This document shows positions 14,782 through 27,600 of a stretch of DNA of 64,000 nt, in pieces. Below the pieces are notes generated by a model. That model had not been told where the DNA came from. It saw only the letters and a list, made by a program, of their open reading frames with translations, and did no database searches. Made by a program: the position numbers and the translations under genes. Each line of letters opens with the position of its first letter. Within the stretch, counting starts at the first letter, position 1. This DNA comes from Acanthacorydalis orientalis (Eukaryota > Arthropoda > Insecta > Megaloptera > Corydalidae), in contig CM068315.1 of NCBI GenBank assembly GCA_034766995.1, forward strand, positions 10,567,510 through 10,631,509, written 5' to 3'.

Positions 14782-15369
14782 AAGCAAAAAACTTTTTTAT
14801 TCTTCTTTAATTTGATGAAAAATGTACAAAATATTAAATTCTATGTAAGTTAATATTTATAAAATATTAAATTCATTTTTAAAATGATTTAAAATAAAGC
14901 TTACGCTAATTACATAGGTTTACAAATAAAACAAAAAAAAGATGGTAAGCTAGAATTTGAAATATTTCTAAAATACATAAGTATTATAATCAACTGAAGA
15001 GAGTAATAAAAAATGTACGTGAAAAATGTAAATTTATACTGATGGATAAAAAAAATATTAATTTCACTTCAAATGAGAATCACTTCCCAAACATCAGGGT
15101 GGAAATAGAAACGTCATGATCACAAGAACATTCATTATGCACCCGCACTTTAAAATGACAGCATCACTGTCCAAATGCACAAATGCAAAATCAAAATATA
15201 AACTAAGCAATTGAAGAAAGAACTGTTTGTTATGTAGGGTATAATTCGTGTGTAAAAATGAATTAAGCTACAAAACCATAATTGCATATTTTTACTTCAT
15301 TTACTTAATTATGGATTTATTTAAATAAAATTGATTAAGATTTATTTTTCCCTTTTATCAATTTCTGCG

Positions 15370-15370
<1 letters not shown>

Positions 15371-15410
<40 letters not shown>
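15371..15410. repeat. TA array, about 20 units
   Basis: Pure TA. Confidence 0.95.
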
Positions 15411-15413
<3 letters not shown>

Positions 15414-15506
15414 TATTTATAAACATCATAATATTAAACACAAATAAATATTTAATATGACACTAATAATCCTTTATCAGTTTACGTTAAACAAATAAAC
15501 CAACTG

Positions 15507-15510
<4 letters not shown>

Positions 15511-15555
<45 letters not shown>
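15511..15555. repeat. TA array, about 22 units
   Basis: Pure TA. Confidence 0.95.
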
Positions 15556-15558
<3 letters not shown>

Positions 15559-16139
15559 CATATAATCATTTTACTATTATTATGACCTACCTCTGTATAA
15601 TACATACTTTGCTTCGGGCAAATTATTAAACTCAAATCAATCATTACAATTAGATAATAAATTAATATACGTGAAATGTATTACAAAATGTTTTTCAGAA
15701 CAATTTTGTTATATTCTTCTTTCAAGTTTCAAAGGATATGCGATGCACTATTAAAGAATTAGTTAACATTCATAAATTGATTTTTTTTATCCCGCAAACC
15801 ATGAATTGTTTTTCTAGTTAAAAATGTACAATAAATTATTATTGATCGTTTTTAATTGTTGCCTATACGTATTTTGATGGCGATGTCATCTTCAGAGTTC
15901 CAAGGTACAAAAAAATCTTAATTTAGATTTTTCTGTAACTTGACACTCGAAGACGATGGTATTGCCATTGAAATGCAATATTCATTAAACATTTTTGACC
16001 AGAAAAATATTTGTAGCTTCCTGGGATGAAAAAAGAATTCATTTTTGAAAGTTAATTTTTAATCGCATTATCAGAACAAGCTTAATATACATTTTCAACA
16101 GTTTTTGTTCTTTAAAAATCGGACCAAAAACAATCTTAT

Positions 16140-16142
<3 letters not shown>

Positions 16143-16201
<59 letters not shown>

Positions 16202-16248
16202 AAATAATTTTTAAATAAAGAAATTTTTTAAATAATTTTACAACCAAA

Positions 16249-16282
<34 letters not shown>
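16143..16282. repeat. Pair of TA arrays around 50 bp, second starting in TG units
   Basis: TA block 16143-16198, then AT-rich unique DNA, then (TG)6(TA)n at 16249-16282. Confidence 0.95.
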
Positions 16283-16399
16283 AAGAAATCAATTCAGCAA
16301 GAAATTAAACCAACAGAATTCTGTATACCGACTTAAACGATTTTAAATTCAATATTTGTGCTGCTACCTATCACAAACGTGTTATACTATTTTGTTCTT

Positions 16400-16510
16400 A
16401 CAATACCGGAAATTAAATTTAGTACGCCGGAAGAGAGAAATCTCGTTTGGCGGAAGACGAGTCTACACGAGCGCCAGTTATCAGGAGCACATGAACAACA
16501 ACAGTTTCAA
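16400..16510. other. GC-richer patch with three GGAA cores
   Basis: ACCGGA (16405), CCGGAAG (16427-16433) and GCGGAAG (about 16450) resemble ETS-type sites within 50 bp, next to a GAGAAATCTC near-palindrome. No gene is nearby, so function is unproven. Confidence 0.2.
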
Positions 16511-16726
16511 ATAATATTCTTCTATATATAAATACAGAACTAATGTGTATCAGAATATTTTATATCTGGTATAAGATTATACATTTAAATACATAATATG
16601 AAGTTTAAAGTTACAATATAACAAAATATTAATATATAAATGTCTATTTCTAAACCGTATGTTTTTCTACCAATAGTAATTGATTTTAAAATAATAATGA
16701 CAACACATAGTAACAGTTACACACAC

Positions 16727-16728
<2 letters not shown>

Positions 16729-16788
<60 letters not shown>
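16729..16788. repeat. TA array, about 25 units
   Basis: Follows a short CACACA start and ends in GTATATATA. Confidence 0.95.
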
Positions 16789-17300
16789 ACAAATTAAATA
16801 ATATTTTTAAAATACATATTATGTTATACACAATAATTAAACTTGTAATTGTTTCCACGCAAAGAATATGGTTCATTTCTCCACCCAAAATGTGTTACGG
16901 TTTAATGTGAATAATTATTGAAAAAAAAATGATTTTGAAGTTTTTAAAACTGAGAGAAAATAGATTTCATTAGTGTTAAGAGAATACATTATGATTTAAT
17001 GATACAAAAGTGTTTGTCCTAAAATTAAATCCAATAAAAAAATTACAAATCCTAAGAACTCTGACAAATCACCAATCTATGCAGCGCTTAATGTTAATAT
17101 CTGAACCAAAATAATCGACCGTTTAAAAAAAAGAATCTTAAAAATACAAGAAAAAGTTATAATTTATGGATACACGAAAAACGTTTTATTTGATTGACAT
17201 TAATTTTACATTGTTGATTTTTATACGATATATTTTTTAAAATTTAGTTTCTACTTTTATGTTTAAAAAGATAAATAATGTAATTCTTTTTCAAATGTTG

Positions 17301-17301
<1 letters not shown>

Positions 17302-17347
<46 letters not shown>

Positions 17348-17377
17348 GAGTGTGTATGTATATATATATATATATAA
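17302..17377. repeat. TA array, left boundary of the 396-bp duplication
   Basis: Two TA blocks around CGAGTGTGTATG; the duplicated unit starts at its right edge. Confidence 0.95.
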
Positions 17378-18142
17378 TTGTATGTATGTTTATGTTTATA
17401 TAAACGACTTGCAAAAGTTATCGAACTATAGAATCAGTAAATAATGTATTGCAAAACATAACATGTAAATGAAGTGTATCTGATAAGATGCAGGTATATA
17501 GAAAAATAATCTAATTGAAAAACATTTAATCGTTAACAAACTAATATATCAAAGATATCGTCTCAGACTACTCTTACAAACTCATTGAACTGAAACATTT
17601 ATTTAAAGGAGAAGTGGGGTTCCCCAATTTAAAAGTAAGATTTACAAGTATACTAATTATTGCATTTTCTGTTTAAATAAACCAATGAACATGAAAAAAA
17701 CTACACTCACATTAATAATTGAGAATAGTAAAAGATAATAACACGAATTTATATATATATATATATGATTGTATGTAACATATGTATATGTTTATATAAA
17801 CGACTTGCAAAAGTTATCAAACTATAGAATCAGTAAATAATGTATTGCAAAACACAACATGTAAATGAAGTGTATCTGATAAGATGCAGGTATATTGAAA
17901 AATAATCTAATTGAAAAAGATTTAATCGTTAACAAACTAATATATCAAATATATCGTCTCAGACTACTCTTACAAACTCATTGAACTGAAACATTTATTT
18001 AAAGGAGAAGTGGGGTTCCCCAATTTAAATTTAAGATTTACAAGTATACTAATTATTGCATTTTCTGTTTAAATAAACCAATGAACATGAAAAAAACTAC
18101 ACTCAAATTAATAACTGAGAATAGTAAAAGATAATAACACGA

Positions 18143-18150
<8 letters not shown>
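17377..18150. repeat. Recent tandem duplication, two units, period 396 bp
   Basis: Unit 1 begins near 17377 and unit 2 near 17768. From ATAAACGAC (17400 and 17796) to ACACGAATTT (17741 and 18137) the offset is exactly 396 with no indel. I count nine substitutions in about 356 bp, near 97.5% identity. Each unit is bounded by TA arrays (17302-17377, 17749-17766, 18146-18180). There is no coding potential. Confidence 0.95.
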
Positions 18151-18182
<32 letters not shown>

Positions 18183-18191
18183 GTGTTATCT
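18135..18191. repeat. TA array inside an 11-bp inverted repeat
   Basis: ATAACACGAAT on the left and ATTCGTGTTAT on the right flank a TA array of about 17 units, giving a long potential cruciform. It is the right boundary of the 396-bp duplication. Confidence 0.9.
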
Positions 18192-18847
18192 ATTATACAG
18201 AAAAATATAGAGATATATTTGTTAATAACCCATCAAATGTTTAACATAGTAAAGATATCTTTAAAAACTACTTATCATATATAATACCTGATTCATGTAT
18301 AATATCCAATGGATTACAAAAGATATTCTTGAAAATTTCAAACAAAAAGAATCCAAACATGTAAATTTAAATTTCGTTTTTTGAGATCAATGCCGTACAT
18401 CAATAAATATAAAGAAACTACACATTTGCAACAGTAAAGTGATTATAATGATCATAAAAATTTCAAATTTTGCTGAAAATCTTTCTTAAAAATAACCACC
18501 AACAAATCGAGCGAATATTTTTTAATGTCTTCATGTCATTAACATGAAAGCTTTTCATTATCATTTTAGTTTACGAAAACACGTCACCTGTAAATACCAA
18601 AAACTAACAAACGACAAGTGTAGTAATGTTGTGAAATAATACATTTCTGTTGTAGATACTGTGGGAGAAATATACAAATTCTTGCTATTAAACACATCAA
18701 AACTTACCAATTACCAAAAAATAACAATTTCTTTTAACAATTATGCCCTAGGAATGAAATTCTTATTCTAAAACAATAATCTACATTAATTTGGAAAATA
18801 TTGAAAAAGACAGTATATAAATATACAGTTCTAAAAATTGTAATGCT

Positions 18848-18851
<4 letters not shown>

Positions 18852-18897
<46 letters not shown>
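18852..18897. repeat. TA array, about 22 units
   Basis: Pure TA. Confidence 0.95.
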
Positions 18898-18900
<3 letters not shown>

Positions 18901-19791
18901 ACATAAATCGTGATTTTTTTTAATGTTTTTTTTTTAATAATTTAACTTTACACTATTTCAAAATTATTTCTCGACATTGATAATGAACGTTGTACTATTT
19001 ATAGTTTTTCCTTTAAAAAAAATCTCGCTCATTTACACCTTACTAAAGGTTTGCTTACTTTAATTAATATAATTATTAATTATATATTTTCAATAATGTA
19101 CCTTTTTATATTAAAATTGATTTTCTCATATAGGTATATAAATTTTACAATTATTATTTATATTTTTTTGCATTCTATATATCCTGTATATATTTGTAAT
19201 ATTTTAAAATTATTTCAATATAAATTGTTTAATAGCTCATATGCCATAAAATAACTAAATCAACATATTTGTTTATTATACAAATGATATCTGTTATAAT
19301 CACTTTTTATAAATAATTCAATAAATTTATCATTAGGAAATAAATATGAATATATCAAATATTCTCATATATAAATATTTGCCATATTTTCCTTATAAAA
19401 TATTTTTATAGTACTTATTTCCTCTTATAAAAAAGTATATTCATATTGAATCACAAATTTCATTATATGTATATTAAAATATCTTTTTCAAAGGTTAAAA
19501 ATAGTTTCAAAAATGGCCATATTATTTATAAAAAAAACACTCTTAACACAAAAAAAGAATTTAAAATAATAATTGGTCCAACACATTTCTTTATAATATA
19601 ATTAAAATCATAAAAAAATCTGTTACATGAATTTTAATGAACTTAAATTTGATTTTTTTAAACAAAGAAATACAATTCTAGATGAATTCCCGTATTTTAA
19701 AAACATATTTACTGAAGATAAATAATAATAATCTCTTTAAACAAGCATTATAATTCACAAATGATAAAACCTTTTTTGAATTAACTTTATA

Positions 19792-19861
<70 letters not shown>
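19792..19861. repeat. Pure TA array, about 34 units
   Basis: Uninterrupted. Confidence 0.95.
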
Positions 19862-19862
<1 letters not shown>

Positions 19863-20632
19863 CAAGATAAAACTTAGAATTGTAATAATTTAATTTATTT
19901 GTATTTTTTAAAAAATCAGTATATTTTTAATAACCTATAGTTTTGATCAGATGTATAAAATAGAAATCTGAACATATAAATATTATCTATTCACTTGATA
20001 ATAATTGACAAAAATATAAACTATTCTAACTATTCGCGGAGGTTTATTTTAATATTAAATATTCCTTTTTATATTTCTTTCTGCAATTTATTTCAAAATA
20101 ATTTTAAACCAGTTACATAGTAATGCACTTTTCAAATAATTCAATGAATTTATATTACAACATGAAAACGCTATTTATTTAGCCACTAAAACTAAAAATC
20201 GACAAGATAACCTATTATAAAAATACATTTATAGTTTCTATCAGCATTTATCACGTAGAGATAATTTTTTATGTAAATATTTAAGTTTTGAAAACAAACA
20301 CGCATGTTTGTGCATTCAGTTCTAGTGGCATGTTTCAGATTGCAAAAAAGTACAACTGGTCACGACATTCTAGTCGGTAATATATTATGCTATCCTAATA
20401 CAAATAGAAACGTCGAAGACAGCTTTGTGAACCAAACCACCCGGTTCCCCCCGCGTTTGAATTTTTTCTGCAATCACCAAGATTTTAAAAATATTGACTA
20501 TATAAAAAATTTTATTCAGCTTCAATAAAATATATTTTTGTCTGTTATACTGTGTTGTGACAATTATTTAAAATATTTCAACTCCCAACAAATTGCAAAA
20601 TAAAATATGCAAACGCACAAAATATCGATATT

Positions 20633-20663
20633 GTATATATATATATATATAAAATTATACGTA

Positions 20664-20742
<79 letters not shown>
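20633..20742. repeat. Compound TA array, about 110 bp
   Basis: Short TA block, unique spacer with TACGTATGTA, then about 36 TA units. Confidence 0.95.
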
Positions 20743-20746
<4 letters not shown>

Positions 20747-21322
20747 TTAAATATTATTAAAAATCAATTAAGAAGGAATTAAAGCAAAAACTGAACGCAT
20801 AATAGAATTTAAAATTGTATTATTTTTAATTTCATCTAAATTCTAATAATCCAAACACAACTCTACATTTTAAAAATGTTATTTTTTACCAATTCTTTTT
20901 GAATGAATTAAATCAAAAATAGTGAACTAGTATGTCGTTATTTTCAAATATCGTAATATAAATTGCCCTTAGAAACATTTTTGAATTCACATTATTAAAC
21001 ATTATATTTTCAGTTAAATAAAATAATAGCCACACTCTTATATTGATAAATGAGAGTATCGTTTTTTTTTATTAATATTATATCTTGAGTAAAGTAATGT
21101 ACTTTTTAACATAGTATTTTAAACATAGTATAAAAAAAATACATTTTACTTTACATAAATCAAATATTCCTGTCGAAAAACTCAAATCATAAAAAAATAT
21201 TTGCATAATTGTCTAACATGTCTCTAAAATCATTGCAACATATCGTTTGTAGAAAATAACTCTATATTGTACAAAATTCGTCTTTAAGTTTAAATCGATT
21301 TTTTTTATTTTAAAAATGTACA

Positions 21323-21324
<2 letters not shown>

Positions 21325-21406
<82 letters not shown>
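21325..21406. repeat. Pure TA array, about 40 units
   Basis: Uninterrupted. Confidence 0.95.
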
Positions 21407-21408
<2 letters not shown>

Positions 21409-21983
21409 TTAAAATGTGTACATACCCTATAAATGTCAGTTTTTTTTGTATAGCAATAGCTTCTGCTTTAGACGCTTCTTTACTCATAAATAATGATCAA
21501 TCAATCAAACTTTTTTAATACGGCTATTGATTGACACATACAACAGTGGTGTTCAGTTTTGTATTAATCAAAAACAGTGGCGTATAATGGTTACAATAGT
21601 TTAAAATGCATTGTTATCAACACTTAATGAAGTGAAATCATTTACTTTTTTAAATTAAAATACGTAGGATAATGTACTATTTAAATTTCATTATAGTTTT
21701 ACAGTAAATATTTTTGCTATCTTTTATTACGAATATTTTTTAATTCTAGTTTCGTTCTTCGATCATTTTCTGTAATCCGTATACTATGTAGGACTGCATT
21801 TAGGCGGGTCTTGAATATTCTTCTCTCTTGTATTATGGGCGTGGATATTCAGATGACCCTATGTTTGTATAAAACACTCCCCTAACTGACAACACTTCTT
21901 TACTCTTTTGGAAATACTTGTGTATTTTACATTTATTTTATACAAAAAATCTCATATATTGTTATTTTTATATAAAATATATG

Positions 21984-21984
<1 letters not shown>

Positions 21985-22039
<55 letters not shown>
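21985..22039. repeat. TA array, about 27 units
   Basis: Uninterrupted. Confidence 0.95.
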
Positions 22040-22041
<2 letters not shown>

Positions 22042-22382
22042 CATTGCATTTATATGTAAGATTTTATTCATTTAATGTGTTTGTACATTGATCCTACTCT
22101 CACATTAATAGAACAAAGTAAACGTCCAGTTTTCTCATTTCTAATATTTAAAAAATACTTGTGTAAAAATATTAAAATAATGATCAATTTTCATATAGTA
22201 AAAAATATATGTTTCATGTAAAAATCAATTTTATAAGAACCATTCAAGAGATTTACCATACTTTTAGTATTTGTTTTTATATACAAGTTAATATAAATTT
22301 AAATAATTCTATCAGAAAAGATATTTTATGAAGCTTTAGTATACTTTATTAGAAAATACACCTTTATTTAAAACAGATAATG

Positions 22383-22384
<2 letters not shown>

Positions 22385-22459
<75 letters not shown>
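22385..22459. repeat. Pure TA array, about 37 units
   Basis: Uninterrupted. Confidence 0.95.
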
Positions 22460-22461
<2 letters not shown>

Positions 22462-22566
22462 ATAGAGGTATTTTCGAAGTCATTAAATATATAAAATAAA
22501 ATTTCGATTAGTTTCAATTTTTCTTTCAAAAAGGATCTTTGCATCGGAATTTTGTTATTAAATATA

Positions 22567-22570
<4 letters not shown>

Positions 22571-22620
<50 letters not shown>

Positions 22621-22640
22621 GTATATATGTATATATAATA
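22571..22640. repeat. TA array with TATG tail
   Basis: About 19 TA units, then four TATG units and a short TA end. Confidence 0.95.
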
Positions 22641-23242
22641 TATTCTCTTACGAGTCAATATAAAATATCTACAATAAACAAGTAAATATTTTATTCCTGC
22701 ACTATACTGATTTGTTTTAAACGTTTAATACTTCGAAAATTGATAACAATTATTTTTACCCTCGGAATTATAAAAATAGATTTTTTTTTTAAAAAAAAAA
22801 ACTATTATATATCTTATAAACTTTTCATGAAAAATTTACTTTCGCAAAAACGTTCTGTTGAAAATTATATTTAATATTTTATGAAATTAATTAATTTCTT
22901 AGATATCATGTACATATAAATTAAATATGCATTAAAAATAATTTTGATACATAAATTGTTCAATTTAATTAATGAAAAATTTATTCATTTTTTATTTAAT
23001 TACTTTCATTATTAAAATGATTATATCAACATAAATCAGAAACAGTGAATTACACAAATAAATAGATATATATTCTCTAAACACTATATACGTATTTCAA
23101 CGAAAATATTGCAATTTTAATCATTTCTTTCTTGGAATAGATGACAAATGATTTAATTATTGCTTTACTCTGTATACCAATTTTCAATTCCTTGAATTAC
23201 TTTAGTATAATTGAACATGTATTATATAAGTTTTTATTTATA

Positions 23243-23244
<2 letters not shown>

Positions 23245-23284
<40 letters not shown>

Positions 23285-23296
23285 TATATACATACA
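23245..23296. repeat. TA array with CATA tail
   Basis: About 17 TA units, then GTACATATATACATACA. Confidence 0.95.
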
Positions 23297-24330
23297 TTTA
23301 AAATTCTTAAACGTTTTCAGTTAACTACAATTAATAAACATATTGTATTTTCTATTGTGATCAATGAATTATCAATGAAAGTAAAAATATAATAATGTAT
23401 TACTTAGATACACATTCAACAAATATTAACGCTAAAAATAAAATATATTTTACAAATTAAAATAATATGAATTATATCAATTTTTAACATTTCCAGTTAT
23501 AACAAAATTTACATTATAGACATTGCATTGACGAAATGTAAATAGTTCGTACATTTAAATACCAAACTTATTCAATTTTCAAACCGAAAAACTATTCGCC
23601 CATATTTTACTATTTATACAATGATAAACTGTCACACCGGTTGAATGACATGTTCTTACACGCAGTATTTTCTTACTTCGTGTGGTTTTATTGAATTCCA
23701 GAAATAACGAAACGAACAAGAGATACGTGCAGATTGGTTCTGTTCTCCTGATACCTTATATAAAAATTTTCTGGAAAATGTCAGAAAATAGAAATTTCGT
23801 TTTCAGATAACATCCCGATTTTAATAAAATAACTAATAATATATAATATAAAAATTCCTTTGTGTGTGAATGTGCGCATGCAGTGCTGGTCGTATACAAA
23901 AAAATGATAATTTCCTCTATTGTGTATGTATGGAACAAGAGATATATTTTAAAATAAAAATATATACGCATGCTTTTGAGCATAGTGTACGTAAAGAGAG
24001 ATAGAGTGCTAGCACGTTAGTTATATAAGAGAAAGAAATACATATTCTATACAAGTCAAGACTTGCATTACAGGAGCGTATTTGTGAGTTGCAAAATGTT
24101 TTATTATAAATTGTACAATATACTTAAAATTATACTTTTCTATAATATTATACATATTACTTTATATTTCTTTAAATGATATCTAATCAGTTAAAAAAGT
24201 AACTCTATTATTGTTCAGTTAGTAAAATTAATTAATAAATGAATGAATAATTACTCTTAACAATGAAAAGGATAGACAGTACTTAAACAGTATAGTTAAA
24301 ACTTATCAATATAGTATATATTTAATACAG

Positions 24331-24360
24331 GATAAATTCATATTTACATATGAATTTATC
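24331..24360. repeat. Perfect 13-bp inverted repeat (hairpin)
   Basis: GATAAATTCATAT, loop TTAC, then ATATGAATTTATC. All 13 positions pair. There is no adjacent gene, so its role is unknown. Confidence 0.8.
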
Positions 24361-24999
24361 ACTCTCACATATAAACCACGATCAAGTTTAGTTTATTGAT
24401 TGTTTCAGTTTATTGATAACTGATTATTGATTGTTTCGATTTTACATTTTAATGAAGGTGCATCAATCTCATTGCACAATCTTCATTTGGACTGGTTCTA
24501 ATGGAATATGATAGGTTTTCTGTATGTCAAATCTAGTTATTTTCATTTAATATCTTAATTTACCGATTTTCAATTCATGCAGGTCTTTCAAGACTTGTCA
24601 ATTAACGAGAACCAGTACGAAATTAAGTCAACTATTTCTGAAACATTCCTTTGATACTATTATTATTTATAGCACACTTTACTTTCAATTTGTGTCTATT
24701 TTTTACCTTTTGATAATGAAAATGATAAGATTTCGAAAATGCACTACACTTTTTCCATTTCAAAAACACCTTGTATAAACACTATTGAATTAAATTTGAT
24801 TTTTATTTTAAAAATAAACCTAATTTATCACCTTTCAGAATTGTATAAACATTATTTTTTAACTAAAGTTATTTTTTCAATTTAATGCTAATGGCATATA
24901 ATGGAAAAGTGATCAAACTTTCGTCTCAATCTCAATTAATAATTAAATATATTAGAGACGACTTAATGTACAAATAATTATTATAATCGACAGTTAACG

Positions 25000-25560
25000 A
25001 AAATATTCAACAGTGTTAATATACACAAGAATTAAATATTTTATGGACTTGTTTACAATTGTTACATTGTAAGTAGTAGTGTATGAAATTAAATACTTTC
25101 ATTCATAAAGATTGACATGAATAAAAATAAAACTGTATTTTTTAAATCATTTCATTTCATTGTTGTAAGTATGGACTTTTAACCCTTTAAGTACTGTTGT
25201 GAAGACCCATAAACAAAAACTGGTATTAATAAATAATCAATGGTTCATCTTTCAACTCACGAAACTTCTATGTCCAAATTAAAAAAACTGTTTTAAACTT
25301 TACATTTTTAAAAAAATCTATTTTATTTCTTTGTAGTGTTTTCAAATGTTATTCTTTTACCAATAACTACATTGGACCGTTTTTGCATTTTAATTCATTT
25401 AGTTAACATAAGTAAATATAATACATAATTACGCTAAAATAAATATAAGTAAATAAAAAGAAACGAATGGAAAATATAATAATGAACACATTTTTTTTAT
25501 AAACAAATTCGGCTTCATTTTCAATTCGTTAATATTACAGTAATTACATGAATTAGATAA
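25000..25560. repeat. Dispersed repeat copy 1 (related to 31.4-31.8 kb)
   Basis: Shares ordered, diverged blocks with 31400-31760: GTTAATATACACAAGAATT versus GTTAATATACGCAAGAATT, then AATAAAACTGTA, then TTTTTTATAAA and TTCAATTCGT/TTCGATTCGT. The identity of the repeat is unknown. Confidence 0.4.
25187..25240 (+). mobile_element. Solo piggyBac-like terminus
   Basis: TTTTAACCCTTTAAGTACT resembles the TTAA plus CCCTTT terminus of the element at 57.6 kb. No matching opposite end was seen within about 1 kb, so it may be a truncated relic or coincidence. Confidence 0.3.
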
Positions 25561-27057
25561 ATTCAATGAACAAATAATTTGAGAAATCAATATTTTAAAT
25601 ACTTTTATTAATATGCACATAGTGTATTTTGTTTTCAGAAACTTTATTTTTCCAATTTAAAATCATTTAAATTATGTACTTTATAAATTTTTGAACCTTA
25701 AAAAGTATTTTGAAAGATTAAACACCAAATAATCAGTATCAAATTCAATTGTAATGAAAACAATTTTCTAACATATTTTTTTAAACATACGAGTATTTCA
25801 TTCATAAACTTATTAAAAATGTTCTTTATAACATTAAAATTTATATAATCAGTTTAAAAATTTACTATTATATAAGAATTCATTTACGTTTAAAATTGAA
25901 CTCGTGACGATATTTTTATTTCAAAACCATTATATAATATTCTTATAAAATATATTCCATTATAAAATATTATACATTATCATACTACTACAGTTGTATA
26001 TTGCGCAATATTATTTCATAAAAATAAAATCTATATATATATATATTAGAGGAGATATAGCAAAAAATTTATTATAAATTAAATGTAAACTTTTTTGTAT
26101 GAAAACCATTTTCAAAAACCTGTAGTTTTCGTAAGTTTTGAATTTTTCACAATAAAATAACATCGTCATCTAAATACGCAGAAGAAACAATGAAAACTGA
26201 TCAATAATGGTTTACTGAACATTTTTAATCAGAAGGTTTCTTCTGTGGTCTGTGATGTGAAAAAGAATTCAATTGTGAATATTTCTTCTTTTAAATTCTA
26301 ATGTTTTGTAATGTATTCTCATTCTCTGTCTTTTAAAAGTATTTATAATCTATTGTTTGTTACTGGGGTTGTAGGGCGCTTTAATAGCTAAGGTCATTAG
26401 TACTTGTATTTATAATCTGTATGAATCGTTAAAATAGCATTGATAAAAACATATTTATCTTTATTTCAAGTAAATATTATCGTGAAACTTAAATCTCTCG
26501 AGATTACAATAAAAAAATGAACTCGTCATCAACTATCTTTCCAGTTTTTTAACAAGTTGTTTAATATAGAGGAATATAAAAATTAAATAAAATCTACTTG
26601 AGGTAATCAAAAAATATTTCTCAATCATATTTAAAATATAGATGTTACGGCCCTGAAATCAAAAGTGAATTGTGTTTCTAAAGATAAGTCTTTATGATGC
26701 GCTCCTAATACTCAATCTCAAGATACAGCAACCATGTGTAACCAAAAACTCGCTCTCTCCCATTCTAACGTCGTAAGAAATAAAGAGGAATTTTATGACT
26801 GAAAAAGTACCTAATGAACTTGAAATTAATTTTACCGGTTCTTTTATGTTTTAAAGCCTTTTTCTACACGAAAATTAATATACATTACATACACACATTT
26901 ATGATACAAAGAATCATATGATAAATTTATTAAAAATGGTAAAAAAATATAATTAATTAACAAAATTCAGACATAATGAGTACTAATAAGTAGAACAAGA
27001 AGTGTCTGTACTTTTATTATGTTTTAAGTAATAAGGAAAAATATTACACTCATTATT

Positions 27058-27170
<113 letters not shown>

Positions 27171-27493
27171 GTGAATATCAGATGCATAAAATTAAAAATT
27201 CGAAATGTATTCTGCAAAAAAACAATTTTTATTATTTCCTATAAATTAGAACATTAATTTTTGAAGAAAAGAAGGGATAAGTGTTACTTTTCAATGTATT
27301 CTGGCGTGCAATTTACATAAACTTCTAATAGATAAGAAAGCACAACTAAAATATTGACACTAGTGATATTGAATTCTATTTTCTTTTTCATTTTAATACA
27401 TTACTGGAATCGTACAAATATGACAGCAATATGTTTTTTTCTAATACAAAAAGGAAGGGTAATGATTTTAACTGCACATACCAATGAAAATAA

Positions 27494-27503
27494 TTCCCGC
27501 CAA
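27494..27503 (-). promoter_or_regulatory. E2F-type site 1
   Basis: TTCCCGCCAA is the exact reverse complement of TTGGCGGGAA, a strong match to the E2F/DP consensus. It lies about 100 bp upstream of the RnrS start. RNR small-subunit genes are known E2F targets in animals, including Drosophila. Such a C/G-rich decamer is rare in this AT-rich sequence. Confidence 0.6.
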
Positions 27504-27529
27504 TACATACAATAAATATAAATACGGCG

Positions 27530-27538
27530 TTTGGCGGG
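27530..27538 (+). promoter_or_regulatory. E2F-type site 2
   Basis: TTTGGCGGG matches the E2F consensus core and lies 27 bp downstream of site 1, in opposite orientation, about 60 bp upstream of the RnrS start codon. Confidence 0.55.
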
Positions 27539-27600
27539 TTTTCTTCATTTATGTTTTCACTGTACGTGGGTGTCCTGTTAAAGAAAAAACATTAACAAAC

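Larger units (their letters stand above)
13470..27057. other. Gene-free AT-rich stretch with repeats
   Basis: Apart from the listed repeats I see no gene. A patch at 20300-20480 has higher GC and a 74-codon frame with no recognisable similarity. A TATA-like TTATATAAGAG near 24020 precedes nothing coding. Imperfect inverted arms lie around 15871-15893 and 15949-15977. Confidence 0.55.
27400..27600 (+). promoter_or_regulatory. RnrS promoter / 5' leader
   Basis: This stretch precedes the RnrS start codon and is less AT-rich than the DNA on its left. It contains a CCAAT pentamer at 27481-27485 and two E2F-type sites (27494-27503 and 27530-27538). No TATA box is obvious. The transcription start cannot be read from the sequence. 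The open frame from 27484 to 27600 upstream of the chosen ATG is probably non-coding leader. Confidence 0.55.

Noticed and set aside
20304..20528. 74-codon frame in a slightly GC-richer patch
   Set aside because: No recognisable similarity, signal or splice context; left unannotated as a gene.
27484..27600. Upstream in-frame extension of RnrS
   Set aside because: It contains two E2F-type sites and would add 39 residues beyond the usual R2 length; leader is more likely.
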